Assembly (NCBI GenBank): GCA_039919885.1
Contig: JBDSEV010000005.1
Span: forward strand, 37,847 to 101,846
Source of the DNA: JACMLD01 sp039919885
GTDB lineage: Bacteria > Bacteroidota > Bacteroidia > Chitinophagales > Chitinophagaceae
Reading direction: 5' to 3'
DNA length: 64,000 nt
The translations under genes and the position numbers were made by a program. Below the pieces are notes generated by a model. The model did no database searches. It had not been told where the DNA came from and worked only from the letters and a program-made list of their open reading frames with translations. Each line of letters begins with the position of its first letter. The stretch's first letter is position 1. Below are positions 54,352 to 63,914 of this stretch, in pieces.

Positions 54352-55904
54352 TTATCGAACGGCCGTTGCCACAAAAGCTTTACGAGGCAATTTATCTTCG
54401 CGCATGGCGTCGTTGTACACAAATGAAGCCACTATGGTAGCTGCCTGCATCAGGTCTGCCGATTGTAAATGGTCATACGAATCCATATTGGTATGATGGG
54501 TGCGTGTACTGTACTCAATGGCATCCTGTATAAATTGAAAACCGGGCAATCCCACTGCATCAAACGAAAGATGATCGGTACCCCCGGTATTCTGCAAGGT
54601 AATGGTGCTGGCATCCAAATCACTGAACGGTTGAAACCATTGGGTAAAAATAGGTTTCACGGCTTCATTTCCCTGTGTATAGACGCCCCGGATCTTTCCC
54701 GTACCATTGTCTAGATTAAAATATGCAGCCAGCTTATCTCCCGCGGGGTTGTATTTTCGGGTAGCCGTGTCCGTAAAATGATTGCGTACATAATTGTGCG
54801 ACCCAATCAGCCCTTCCTCTTCCGCACTCCACAGCGCAATGCGAATGGTTCGCCGCGGCTTAACGCCCAGTGATTTTAAGATGCGCATCGCTTCCATCAT
54901 TACCGCACAGCCGGCAGCATTGTCGGTTGCCCCCATGGAGCCCTGCCAGGAATCCAGGTGGGCGCCTATCATTACCAGCTCATCTTTTAATTTTTTATCC
55001 GTTCCTTTTATTTCTGCGATGACATTGTACCCAGTGGAATCAGTAGTGAATTTGGTTTTCACATCCACGTCCAGATTGACTGCATTGCCCGCTTTTACCA
55101 GCCTGTATATGGTCATATAATCTTCAAAGGCCAGCACGACATCAAGGAAGTTTTCTGGTGATGAAACCGCGTAGGCGCCGCCGCCCTGTACAAAAATTGT
55201 TCCGTCGTGGCCGCGGGATGATCCGCTTAATATGGCTATGGCGCCTTCCTTTTTAGCGAGTTCTTTTACGCGCGCCAGTTGCAAAGCCGCCTGTTGAAAT
55301 GGTCCGGCGCGGTTGACCTGTCGCCGCGTAGAATCAGCCTTGCCTGGCTGAAAAGCAGCCAGCCTGGTCAATTGTGAGTCAGTATACCGGCTGGCATCGG
55401 CCGAAAAACTGGTTTTAAAGAATCCAGCGGCGGTAACATAATGATTTTATTCTTCAGTTTGCCGGCGTAAGCCAGCAATTGCAGCGAATCCTTTGCGTCG
55501 ATAATAACAACGGCTGCATTTTTTAAACCATCCGTTCCACGCGTCCATGCTTTTGGAAGACCAATAATGTTTTTATAATACGGTGCAGTCATGGCGATAT
55601 ATGATTTTTGCAAATCCCATCCCTTTCCAAAACTGCCCCATGGCTCCAGAGCTGTATTGTCCAGGCCCCATTCTTCCATGGTTTTTTTTGCCCAGTTCGC
55701 GGCCCGGAAAAATCCGGCGCTGTTCATCAGGCGCGACCCGCTGCCATCCGTAAGATGAAACGCGATATCCATAACGCCCGAATGGGCAAGCGCTTCCGCA
55801 CGGATTTTAGCAATCATCGCTGTGTCTAGTTTTTCCTGGGCCATTGCAGCAATTGCAAAAAAAGTAATGGTACAAAAGACAAATATTTTTCTCATGCTGT
55901 GCAT
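54352..55904 (-). pseudogene. Frameshifted M28-family metallopeptidase
   Basis: Two frames together make one secreted M28 aminopeptidase. The upstream frame (55368-55904) has a signal peptide ending MAQ and a PA-domain-like first part, and runs off into a stop after LDSLKPVFRPMPAG. The downstream frame (54352-55371) reads on at the same point as TSFSADASRYTDSQLTRLAA and carries the metal ligands: GAHLDSW (His, Asp), ATDNAAG (bridging Asp), WSAEEEG (Glu, Glu) and RTHHTNMD (His). The frame changes by -1 within or just after DSLK, at or near a TTTAAAA heptamer and a T-run. Either a true or sequencing indel broke the gene, or the ribosome shifts; see the findings. The two frames overlap in the stop/start zone. 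Confidence 0.85.
55413..55419 (-). promoter_or_regulatory. Candidate -1 frameshift slippery heptamer
   Basis: On the minus strand the codons TCT TTA AAA CCA place TTTAAAA in the phase T TTA AAA, the X XXY YYZ form of a -1 slippery site. A shift here joins the two frames of the M28 peptidase exactly. A hairpin of 7 bp (CTGGCTG, loop CTTTT) begins about 50 bases downstream, farther than the usual spacer, so support is partial. Confidence 0.3.
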
Positions 55905-56078
55905 ATTGGTTCAGGGGAAACTACTAAATTCTATCTAGCTGGCAAGCGTCTGGTGATTTTTTTTTTTGAATCCATTGATTTTTTTTTAAACTATCATCCC
56001 CTGTAACAATAAAAGATTTTAATTGTAGTATGCGCGGAGGTTTGCCGGAACAAAATATGGGCTTAACAATTATCAACC

Positions 56079-57359
56079 ATGAAATACGACGTAATAATAG
56101 TTGGTGCGGGTGCTGCGGGATTGATGGCAATGAAATACTTATTGGATGCGGGCTGTTCGGTATGCATGCTTGAAGCAGCGGGCATGCCCGGCGGACGGAT
56201 GATTACCGTGAGCGAACCTGGCTTCGATGGCCCGGTTGAAACAGGTGCAGAATTTGTACACGGCGACCTCCCCCTTACACTTGCATTGCTGGATGAGGCA
56301 GGCGTTCCCTATACACCGGTTGATGGAAAAATGATTATGGTAGAAAACGAACGGGGCAAAAAAAGTGAATTGCACGATAAACATTGGGAAGCTTGTATGC
56401 AAGCGTTGGACGAACTAAGCACCGATATGACCATTGCTGCATTTTTACAAACGTATTTTCCGGGCCCGGAATATGAAAGCCTTCGCAGATCGGTACAACA
56501 CTACGCAGAAGGATATGACCTTGCAGACATCAACCGCGCGTCCGCTAGGGCGGCTGGACATGAATGGAACCAGGTAGCGGAAAACCAATACCGGGTAACT
56601 GGCGGCTACAGCCAATTGGTGGATTATTTAGCCGCTAAATGTGCACGGGAAAATGCCGGCATCCACTACGATAGCGCCGTTACGCATATCCACTATAAGG
56701 AAGATTATGTAAGGGTAGAGACCATCAACCAGGTTCAGTTCATCGCCTCCAAATTACTGCTGACGGTTTCTGCAGGCGTACTAAAGTCTGGCGCAATTAC
56801 TTTCGTGCCGGCCCTGGAAGCGCGGTACCGGTTAGCGATTGGTCAGTTGGGTTTTGGTACTGTAATAAAGGTATTGCTGCAGTTCAAAAAACCTTTTTGG
56901 AAACGGAATGACATTGAAACTGGTTTTATTTTAAGCGATGAAGCCATTCCCACCTGGTGGACGCAATTTCCTGCTGATAGTAATTTGCTGACCGGTTGGC
57001 TCGGCGGACCGCCGTCAATTGACCGGTCAGGCGATACGGATGAGGTGTTGCTGGCGTCGGCCCTTACCTCGTTGTCGGCTATTTTTCACCTAACGGTTGA
57101 TGAACTACGCAATGAACTCCAACACCATAAAATTATTTGCTGGCACAGGCACGCACATGTAAAAGGAGGCTATAGTTTTATTACCGTGGATACCTCCAAT
57201 GCCAGGAAGGTCTTATGGCAACCGGCAGGCAACGCCATCTTTTTTGCGGGCGAAGCATTGTACGCTGGCGCATCGCAAGGTACGGTGGAAGCCGCTTTGC
57301 AAAGTGGGCGCGAAGCTGCTTCCGCCGTCATCAACATGCTGCAGGAAAACCGGGAATAA
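56079..57359 (+). CDS. FAD-dependent flavin monoamine oxidase-family protein
   Basis: A 426-residue flavoprotein. The dinucleotide-binding motif is VGAGAAGLMAM (8-18), followed by the Glu of CMLEAAGMPGGRM. The covalent or tight FAD-binding end is FFAGEALYAGASQGTVEAA (about 391-409). The family oxidises amines or amino acids; the substrate is not fixed by sequence. There is no leader, so it is cytoplasmic. A pair of long T-runs precedes it at 55960-55990. Confidence 0.9.
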   Translation: MKYDVIIVGAGAAGLMAMKYLLDAGCSVCMLEAAGMPGGRMITVSEPGFDGPVETGAEFVHGDLPLTLALLDEAGVPYTPVDGKMIMVENERGKKSELHDKHWEACMQALDELSTDMTIAAFLQTYFPGPEYESLRRSVQHYAEGYDLADINRASARAAGHEWNQVAENQYRVTGGYSQLVDYLAAKCARENAGIHYDSAVTHIHYKEDYVRVETINQVQFIASKLLLTVSAGVLKSGAITFVPALEARYRLAIGQLGFGTVIKVLLQFKKPFWKRNDIETGFILSDEAIPTWWTQFPADSNLLTGWLGGPPSIDRSGDTDEVLLASALTSLSAIFHLTVDELRNELQHHKIICWHRHAHVKGGYSFITVDTSNARKVLWQPAGNAIFFAGEALYAGASQGTVEAALQSGREAASAVINMLQENRE

Positions 57360-57390
57360 TTAAGTAACGATCAGGTGAGAATGCCCGCTT

Positions 57391-59259
57391 TTATTTTCGC
57401 AGTTCCATTACAAGCAGGTATTTACCGCCCAGCGTCAGCGCATTGTTTTCGAAGTTGAAAACCGTGCCGGTAGCAACATCCATTGCCCTTTTATAATTTT
57501 TTATTCTTTCCGCAAAACGGCTAAGATCAATTGTTGTCGCGTTATCGTTGGTATTCATCACACACATCACAGTCTGCGTATCATCATACCGGAAATAAAC
57601 ATATACCCCGTTTTCCGGGATGAACTGCATCAACTTGCCGGTTTTGATTGCAGATGAATTTTTACGGAACGCACCAAGACGCCTCGTAAGATCAAGCACT
57701 GATTTTTCGTCTGCGCTTAATCCTTCACCGGTGAAAACATTTTTCTTATCTCCTTTCCATCCGCCAGGAAAATCAAGGCGCACCAACCCGTCGGGGTTGG
57801 CCACACCTTTCATCATAATTTCCGTACCATAATACAGTTGCGGTATGCCACGCGTAGTAAATAACCAGTTTACTCCCATTTTTTGTTTGGCCACATCCTC
57901 CCCCACCTGGCTGAAAAACCGGCTCATGTCATGGTTATCCAGGAACACTACATTGGCCATTGGATCCTGATACATAAAATCCTGGCTAACGGTGTTGTAT
58001 AGTTGCCCTACCCCATTGGGTGCCTGGGTAAGTGCCGGTTGAATACCCCGTAGCAGGAATTCAAAATCAAGGGTGCCGGTGAGGTTGCTTTTAAAAGCGG
58101 TATTAAAAATATTCCTCGTAAAGTATGCCTGGTTGGCAACGCTTTCATTCCAATTTTCACCAAATAAAGTGATGCGCGGGTATTCATTCGTGAGCGCTTT
58201 GTTGCAACGGTTCATGAAATCGAGGTCCACATATTTATAGGTATCGATCCGCCAGGCATCCACCCCAAATTTTTCTACACACCAGAGCGCATGTTGTATT
58301 AAAAAATTAGCTACCATCGGGTTTCCCTGGTTTACATCGGGCATCATATTGGTAAACCACCCATCCGCCATTTTCTTTTTGTCATACGCCGCCACATGCG
58401 GATCAAAGAAAACCTGTTCTTTGTAGTTGGGCTGGGTATTGGTTGGCCAGCGGTGCAGCCAGGTACTGTCCGGCGCATCCTGCACCAGGAAATTGTAAAA
58501 ACCAATGTGGTTGTACACGGCATCTTGTATCAGCTTCATGCCCCGACGGTGCAATTCGTCGCCTAGTTTTATATACGCTGTTTCACCTCCAAAACGGCGT
58601 TCTATTTTGTAATGATTGGTTAAAGCATATCCGTGTTCTGTGCGATCGGGCATGTCATTTTCAATAACCGGTGTCATCCATAAAGCTGTAACGCCCAGGT
58701 CTTGCAGGTAATCAAGGTGGTTAATGACGCCTTCCATATCGCCGCCGTGCCGCAGGAAGATAGAATCGCGGTTTAAAGATTGATCACGCAGTCCGGCAAT
58801 GCGGTCATTGCTTTCGTCACCGTTGCTGAACCGATCCGGCATCAGGAAATAAATAAAATCGGCGGAAGTAACGCCCTGGGCATACGAAACCCCTTTGCCA
58901 GCACGCCGGGGTTTTAATTCAAATAATACCCGGTTCCATTCGGTAGGCACCACCCCGCCAAAATCAATTTTGATGGTTTGGGGTCTTGCAGCTGCGGCAA
59001 TCGCCACGTCCAAAATTATGTAGCGCCTGTTTTTTAACCGGTTTATTTTTAAAATTTTTAAATCTAAAGAAGATGAGCTGACGGTTAATTTGTCTACTGC
59101 AATTATTTTACCGGGCCGGGTTTCATGCAGCATGATCTGAATTTTATTCATCTTCATACCTACCCACCAGTTGGTTGGATAAACTTCCACCGTGCTTTGC
59201 GAAAATAAATTTATCACAATAGCACAACTGGCAAGCAAAGCTCCAATACATTTTTTCAT
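57391..59259 (-). CDS. Secreted GH13 cyclomaltodextrinase/neopullulanase-like
   Basis: A 622-residue amylase-family enzyme with a signal peptide (1-19). The N-terminal 110 residues are the cyclomaltodextrinase-N domain with TNWWVGMKMNKIQIMLH. The barrel has the four family regions: VYNHIG, WRIDTYKYV with the nucleophile Asp, FGENWNE with the acid Glu, and FLDNHDMSRF with the third acid. A C-terminal beta domain closes it. It should open maltodextrins or cyclodextrins outside the inner membrane and feed the MFS gene downstream of it on the same strand. It is comparable to the SusA neopullulanase. Confidence 0.93.
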   Translation of the reverse strand: MKKCIGALLASCAIVINLFSQSTVEVYPTNWWVGMKMNKIQIMLHETRPGKIIAVDKLTVSSSSLDLKILKINRLKNRRYIILDVAIAAAARPQTIKIDFGGVVPTEWNRVLFELKPRRAGKGVSYAQGVTSADFIYFLMPDRFSNGDESNDRIAGLRDQSLNRDSIFLRHGGDMEGVINHLDYLQDLGVTALWMTPVIENDMPDRTEHGYALTNHYKIERRFGGETAYIKLGDELHRRGMKLIQDAVYNHIGFYNFLVQDAPDSTWLHRWPTNTQPNYKEQVFFDPHVAAYDKKKMADGWFTNMMPDVNQGNPMVANFLIQHALWCVEKFGVDAWRIDTYKYVDLDFMNRCNKALTNEYPRITLFGENWNESVANQAYFTRNIFNTAFKSNLTGTLDFEFLLRGIQPALTQAPNGVGQLYNTVSQDFMYQDPMANVVFLDNHDMSRFFSQVGEDVAKQKMGVNWLFTTRGIPQLYYGTEIMMKGVANPDGLVRLDFPGGWKGDKKNVFTGEGLSADEKSVLDLTRRLGAFRKNSSAIKTGKLMQFIPENGVYVYFRYDDTQTVMCVMNTNDNATTIDLSRFAERIKNYKRAMDVATGTVFNFENNALTLGGKYLLVMELRK

Positions 59260-59365
59260 GGTTGTTAAATTTTACAGGTGCCCGGCAAATTGGAGACATG
59301 CGCCTGAAAGAATGAAGGGTGATTGGATTGAAATAACAATGTGAACGTATTGCAACAGGGCCTGG

Positions 59366-60739
59366 CTATACGGATCGCTGCTCTTCAATTTCAAGTTTGG
59401 CCATTTCAATTTCATCGGCTTTTGTTTCTTTAATAAAAAAGAAACAGATCAGGGCAGCCACAATGATCAATGCGCCGCCAATTTCTACAGCCGCCAGGCG
59501 GTTATTGTTCAATACATTTTTCATTAGCCAACCGAAACCAAGCGAGGCGATGATTTCCGGCAGTACGATAAAAAAATTAAAGACGCCCATGTAGATTCCT
59601 ACTTTGTCTTTTGGCAAGCAACCGCTTAGCATGGCGTAGGGCATCGACAAAATGCTGGTCCATGCAATGCCTATGCCTATCATACTTACAAATAACATAT
59701 TTTTATCGTGCACCCAGCCCACGCTTATCATTCCAAGTGCACCACACAAAAGGCAAATGGTATGCGTAAGTTTTCTGCCAAGTTTGTCTGCAATGGCCGG
59801 CAATATGAAAGCAAACAGCAACGTGATAACGCTGTAAAAAGATAACGTAAGGCTGCCAAAATCGGCACCCTTTGCGTACACCGGGTCGCTTGCATCCTTT
59901 CCCCCAAAAACATTGACTGCTACTGCCGTGGTATAATAAAACCACAACAGGAAAAGGCCGGGCCAGGTAAAAAATTGCACCAGTGAAACAATGCGCATCC
60001 GGGGCGGCATATTTTTTAAAGCATATAAGATTTCCCTGGCCCCGCCTGCAAATCCTTTATCGGCTGCCGCTTTTTTATCCCTGAAATTGAGATCCGACGG
60101 TGGGTACTCTTTCGTGGTAAGCACCGTGTACAACACGGCGGAGAGAAAAAAGAAAGCGCCAATATAGAAAGACCAGCGCACATTTTCTGGTATGCTTCCA
60201 GGTTGCGCGGTGTTGGCAATATTGAAAACGTTTTTCATAAGCCAGGGTAATGCAGAGGCTACGCTTCCTCCCATACCTATTAAGAGACTTTGCATGATGA
60301 AGCCCCTGTTCACCTGGGAGTCCGGAAGTTTATCAGTTACAAACGCACGAAAAGGTTCCATGGTCACATTACCAAAGACGTCCAGCACCCACAATAAACC
60401 CGCCGCCATCCACAGCGCACTGCTGTGCGGCATCATAATAAGTGCAATGGAACTAATGATGGCACCAATCATAAAATACGGCCTTCTTCTACCCCATTTT
60501 GGATGCCAGGTATTGTCGCTCAGGTAGCCGATGACAGGCTGCACAAGTAAACCGGTAAGTGGTGCAGCAATAAACAACAAAGGAACCTGGTCGGGCTGGG
60601 CACCCAAATTTTCATAAATACGTCCCATGTTGGCCCGTTGAAGATCCCAACCAAACTGGAGCCCGAAAAAGCCGACGCTCATATTGATTATCTGGCTGAG
60701 GTTGAGTTTGGGTTTTATACCGGTATAAGCAGATGACAT
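59366..60739 (-). CDS. MFS transporter for maltose or related sugar (SLC45/GPH-like)
   Basis: A 457-residue inner-membrane carrier with about twelve helices. Features include SVGFFGLQFGWDLQRANMGR (about 22-41), typical of maltose/sucrose carriers, and the loop WHPKWGRRRPYFMIGA with the Arg-rich motif between helices 2 and 3. It lies upstream of the GH13 gene on the same strand (107-base gap), fitting uptake of the maltose or glucose that the enzyme releases. A terminator separates it from the glgC gene, so GH13 and MFS form one unit. Confidence 0.9.
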   Translation of the reverse strand: MSSAYTGIKPKLNLSQIINMSVGFFGLQFGWDLQRANMGRIYENLGAQPDQVPLLFIAAPLTGLLVQPVIGYLSDNTWHPKWGRRRPYFMIGAIISSIALIMMPHSSALWMAAGLLWVLDVFGNVTMEPFRAFVTDKLPDSQVNRGFIMQSLLIGMGGSVASALPWLMKNVFNIANTAQPGSIPENVRWSFYIGAFFFLSAVLYTVLTTKEYPPSDLNFRDKKAAADKGFAGGAREILYALKNMPPRMRIVSLVQFFTWPGLFLLWFYYTTAVAVNVFGGKDASDPVYAKGADFGSLTLSFYSVITLLFAFILPAIADKLGRKLTHTICLLCGALGMISVGWVHDKNMLFVSMIGIGIAWTSILSMPYAMLSGCLPKDKVGIYMGVFNFFIVLPEIIASLGFGWLMKNVLNNNRLAAVEIGGALIIVAALICFFFIKETKADEIEMAKLEIEEQRSV

Positions 60740-60794
60740 AGCGTTCGGTTAGCAGTTGTGTTAAAAGAACATCGCTATTAAAAGTACATAAAAA

Positions 60795-60822
60795 AAGCAT
60801 CCCGCCTCGGGGCGGGATGCTT
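60795..60822 (-). terminator. Terminator of glgC
   Basis: A 12-bp perfect inverted repeat (AAGCATCCCGCC and its complement) with a 4-base loop; read on the minus strand it is followed by a T-run. It lies 27 bases past the glgC stop, and so separates glgC from the MFS gene. Confidence 0.9.
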
Positions 60823-60848
60823 ACAATTGAAATATCATCGAAATAACT

Positions 60849-62123
60849 TTATATCACAAATCCGTTCGGAATAACTGCTCCTTTCTTAATAACAACGATG
60901 CCGTCTTTTACTGTATAGAGGGAATGATCGCTGTTTTCCAGGTGCGGTCCACCGTTGATCCGTACATCATCCCCGATGCGTACGTTTTTATCGACAATGG
61001 CGTTTTTGATGTAGCAGCGGTTGCCAATACCTACGTTGGGAATACCGTGTTGCTGTGCATGTGCCATTTCCGCAATTGTTTCAAAATAATCGTTGCCCAT
61101 GAGGTAGCTGCTCACTACAGTGGTGCCGTTGCCAATACGGGAACGAATGCCCACCACACTGTGCTCTACCCTTGAAGCATTGATGATACAGCCTTCTGCA
61201 ATAATGGTCTTTTCCAGCGTGGTACCGCTGATTTTCGCCGGCGGCAGCATGCGGGCACGCGTGTAGATAGCGTTGCTGTTGTCAAATAAATTGAAATCGG
61301 GAATATCTGCGGTAAGACCAAGATTCGCTTCAAAAAACGAATAGATATTACCAATATCTGTCCAATATCCATCATACTGGTAACTAACAACCTTATACTT
61401 ATCTATGGACTGCGGAATAATTTCTTTCCCGAAATCTGTAGCTGCCTTGTACTCCACCTCCAGCAGGTCAAACATCAGTTTACGGTTAAAAATGTAAATA
61501 CCCATTGAAGCCAGGTAATTGCGGCCCAGCTTCTTCATGTCATCACCAGTTTCGCTTACCCATTCAGGTAAGAGTTCTTTATTCGGCTTTTCGATAAACG
61601 AGGTAATAAAACCTTCCTCATTGCTTTTCAGAATACCAAATTCAGGTGCTTCCCTGTCGCCCACCGGAATAGTAGCGATAGAAATATCGGCTCCCTGTCT
61701 TTTGTGGTTTTCAATCATCTCCTGGAAATCCATCTGATAAAGCTGGTCGCCACTCAGGATAAGCACATAGTCACTGTCGAACGGCCCAAGGTGACGCAGG
61801 CTCTGGCGCACCGCATCCGCTGTTCCCTGGTACCAGGTAGGGTTGTCAGGTGTTTGCTCTGCCGCAAGAATGTCTACAAAAGCAGCACTGAATGCACTGA
61901 AATGATAGGTGTTTTTAATGTGACGGTTAAGCGAAGCGGAATTGAACTGGGTGAGCACAAACATCCGGTTGATACTACTGTTGATACAATTTGAAATCGG
62001 AATGTCAACCAGTCTGTATTTTCCGGCAATCGGAACAGCGGGTTTACTTCTGCTGGCGGTAAGCGGGTATAAACGTGATCCAGCGCCACCTCCAAGTATT
62101 ACAGCAATGGTCGATTTACTCAT
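60849..62123 (-). CDS. glgC: Glucose-1-phosphate adenylyltransferase
   Basis: A 424-residue enzyme (start at the Met at 62123) that makes ADP-glucose, the precursor of glycogen, from glucose-1-phosphate and ATP. The nucleotide-binding loop is ILGGGAGSRLYPLTASRSKP (9-28), the ADP-glucose signatures WYQGTADAVRQ and DFGKEIIP follow, and the C-terminal left-handed beta helix has the hexapeptide repeats of this family. The allosteric effector cannot be read. It sits 141 bases downstream of glgA on the same strand; the gap is long enough for separate control. Confidence 0.96.
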   Translation of the reverse strand: MSKSTIAVILGGGAGSRLYPLTASRSKPAVPIAGKYRLVDIPISNCINSSINRMFVLTQFNSASLNRHIKNTYHFSAFSAAFVDILAAEQTPDNPTWYQGTADAVRQSLRHLGPFDSDYVLILSGDQLYQMDFQEMIENHKRQGADISIATIPVGDREAPEFGILKSNEEGFITSFIEKPNKELLPEWVSETGDDMKKLGRNYLASMGIYIFNRKLMFDLLEVEYKAATDFGKEIIPQSIDKYKVVSYQYDGYWTDIGNIYSFFEANLGLTADIPDFNLFDNSNAIYTRARMLPPAKISGTTLEKTIIAEGCIINASRVEHSVVGIRSRIGNGTTVVSSYLMGNDYFETIAEMAHAQQHGIPNVGIGNRCYIKNAIVDKNVRIGDDVRINGGPHLENSDHSLYTVKDGIVVIKKGAVIPNGFVI

Positions 62124-62264
62124 ATTTGCAAGCATTTATTTTTTTAAAAACATTTTAAAGCTACGAAGTGGTCATTGAAAAAAATTGGTAAGACATCCGA
62201 ACCAGGTATTCATTAAAGTTGGTGCAATCGCGTAATGAACTGTAATAGCAGTATCGAGGACATG

Positions 62265-63677
62265 CTACAGGCTTGCATATAAATTAATGTATTCCTGTGC
62301 ACTTTTATCCCAACTGAAATCGAGTTGCATAATCTGTTCCCGCACCGCCGACATTTTTTCCTGCTGTGCGTAAAGTTCCAGGGCGCGGTAAACAGCTTCG
62401 GTGATATCGCCTACCTGGTCAATATTAAAGCAAACACCATACCCACCCGGCTCCCCATAATCTTTTACGGTATCTTTTAGCCCGCCGGTTCTTCTCACAA
62501 TCGGAACCGTGCCATAGCGCATGGCATACATCTGGTTTAAACCACATGGTTCCACGCGACTGGGCATTAGCAAAAAATCAGCTCCGGCATACATTTGATG
62601 CGCCAGTTTTTCATTATACGATATCTGGGAATTGTAGTATCCTACCAACATTCCGCGCATGTTCTCCAGTTGGGCTTCAATTTCTGGCTCGCCATTTCCC
62701 AAAACCAAAAAGTTCATTTTCCGGCCAATATAGTGCAGTGAATCGCCAATCGCCTGTGGCAGTAGATCGGCAGCCTTCTCTCCTACCAACCGTCCTATAA
62801 AAACAATTAAGGGTAAGTCTTTGTCGAGGTTAAATGCAGCGCACAATTTTTCTTTGCTGGCTTTCTTACCTGCCGCAATATTTGCGGAGGAGAAATGATC
62901 ATCCAGGTAGACATCTGTTTCACTGTCCCATACTTTCACATCTATCCCGTTTAGTATACCACTGCACTTTCCTTTTTCATATTCAAACAAGGATTCCAAC
63001 CCATTGCTCATATAACGAAGTTCCTGCAGGTAATTAGGACTTACGGTAGTTACTTTCCATGCGCATTTTATGCCACATGCCAACGGATTAATGCCCCCTT
63101 TCCAGTCGAGATTTCCCCATTTCCATCCGTCCCAGTGCGGAATATAATACGTTTTATCCCAGCTCATCCAACCCTGGTACTGTGCGTTATGTATGGTAAG
63201 CACGGTTGGTATGTTACGCAATGAGCGGTAATCGTAGCACGACTGCATCATGAAAGGGATCAGGGCCGTGTGGTAATCGTGCACATGTACTACATCCGGA
63301 AAATGCTGCCATTTGGATATCCAGTCCACCACGGCGATCTGGAAGGAAGTAAAGCGTTCCGTATCGTCTGCATAACCGTACACTTTTTCTCTGTCCAGGA
63401 GACCGTTGATGTCTACCAGGTACAGATCAAATGACAATTTATTCGTCTTCTCTTTTATAATGGTGTATTCGAACCAGGTATTGCCCAGTGAAGCGCCGGC
63501 TTTGTGTACCACTTCCCACTGGTTATCGTATAAAAATTTTGTGCGATACATGGGCATTACTACCTTGGCAACATGCCCCAGCAGCTTCTGGTATTTCGGA
63601 AGTGCTCCTACCACATCTCCAAGTCCGCCCGCTTTGGCAACCGGGTAACATTCAGCTGACACATGCAGTATCTCCAT
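62265..63677 (-). CDS. glgA: Glycogen synthase (GT5)
   Basis: A 470-residue enzyme that extends alpha-1,4-glucan with ADP-glucose. The ADP-binding KAGGLG is at 15-20 and the C-terminal domain has FIGRLVGEKAADLLPQAI (about 296-313), the MPSRVEPCGLNQMYAMRYGT segment with the catalytic Glu, and TGGLKDTV. These are the usual family marks. No branching enzyme is in the window. The glgA-glgC order on one strand suggests a common transcript. Confidence 0.96.
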   Translation of the reverse strand: MEILHVSAECYPVAKAGGLGDVVGALPKYQKLLGHVAKVVMPMYRTKFLYDNQWEVVHKAGASLGNTWFEYTIIKEKTNKLSFDLYLVDINGLLDREKVYGYADDTERFTSFQIAVVDWISKWQHFPDVVHVHDYHTALIPFMMQSCYDYRSLRNIPTVLTIHNAQYQGWMSWDKTYYIPHWDGWKWGNLDWKGGINPLACGIKCAWKVTTVSPNYLQELRYMSNGLESLFEYEKGKCSGILNGIDVKVWDSETDVYLDDHFSSANIAAGKKASKEKLCAAFNLDKDLPLIVFIGRLVGEKAADLLPQAIGDSLHYIGRKMNFLVLGNGEPEIEAQLENMRGMLVGYYNSQISYNEKLAHQMYAGADFLLMPSRVEPCGLNQMYAMRYGTVPIVRRTGGLKDTVKDYGEPGGYGVCFNIDQVGDITEAVYRALELYAQQEKMSAVREQIMQLDFSWDKSAQEYINLYASL

Positions 63678-63855
63678 TCTGGTGGGTTTGAAATTATTCC
63701 GTTGAATTTATGAAGGTTTTCGATTGATTGATGCAAGTAACGAAAATATTTTTTAATCAACCCGCTGATCAACAGGTATTTCATTGTTAAAAATCATTAC
63801 AAACCCTATCTTTAGACCCTTTAGTAAACGATAGCAGTCTATATTGCCTTTGCTG

Positions 63856-63887
63856 TTTGCACTGCATGATAAAACTTGCTACTTTTA
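63856..63887 (+). promoter_or_regulatory. Promoter of the sugar transporter gene at the right end
   Basis: TTTG at 63856-63859 and TACTTTTA at 63880-63887 are separated by 20 bases, close to the Bacteroidota pattern TTTG-N(about 20)-TAnnTTTG. The start codon lies 27 bases further downstream. Confidence 0.6.
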
Positions 63888-63914
63888 GAAACACATTTTA
63901 ATAAGAGATTGCAT

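Noticed and set aside
55950..55995. Long T-runs before the amine oxidase gene as a regulatory tract
   Set aside because: No stem precedes them and no repeat unit is formed; likely an AT-rich intergenic tract.
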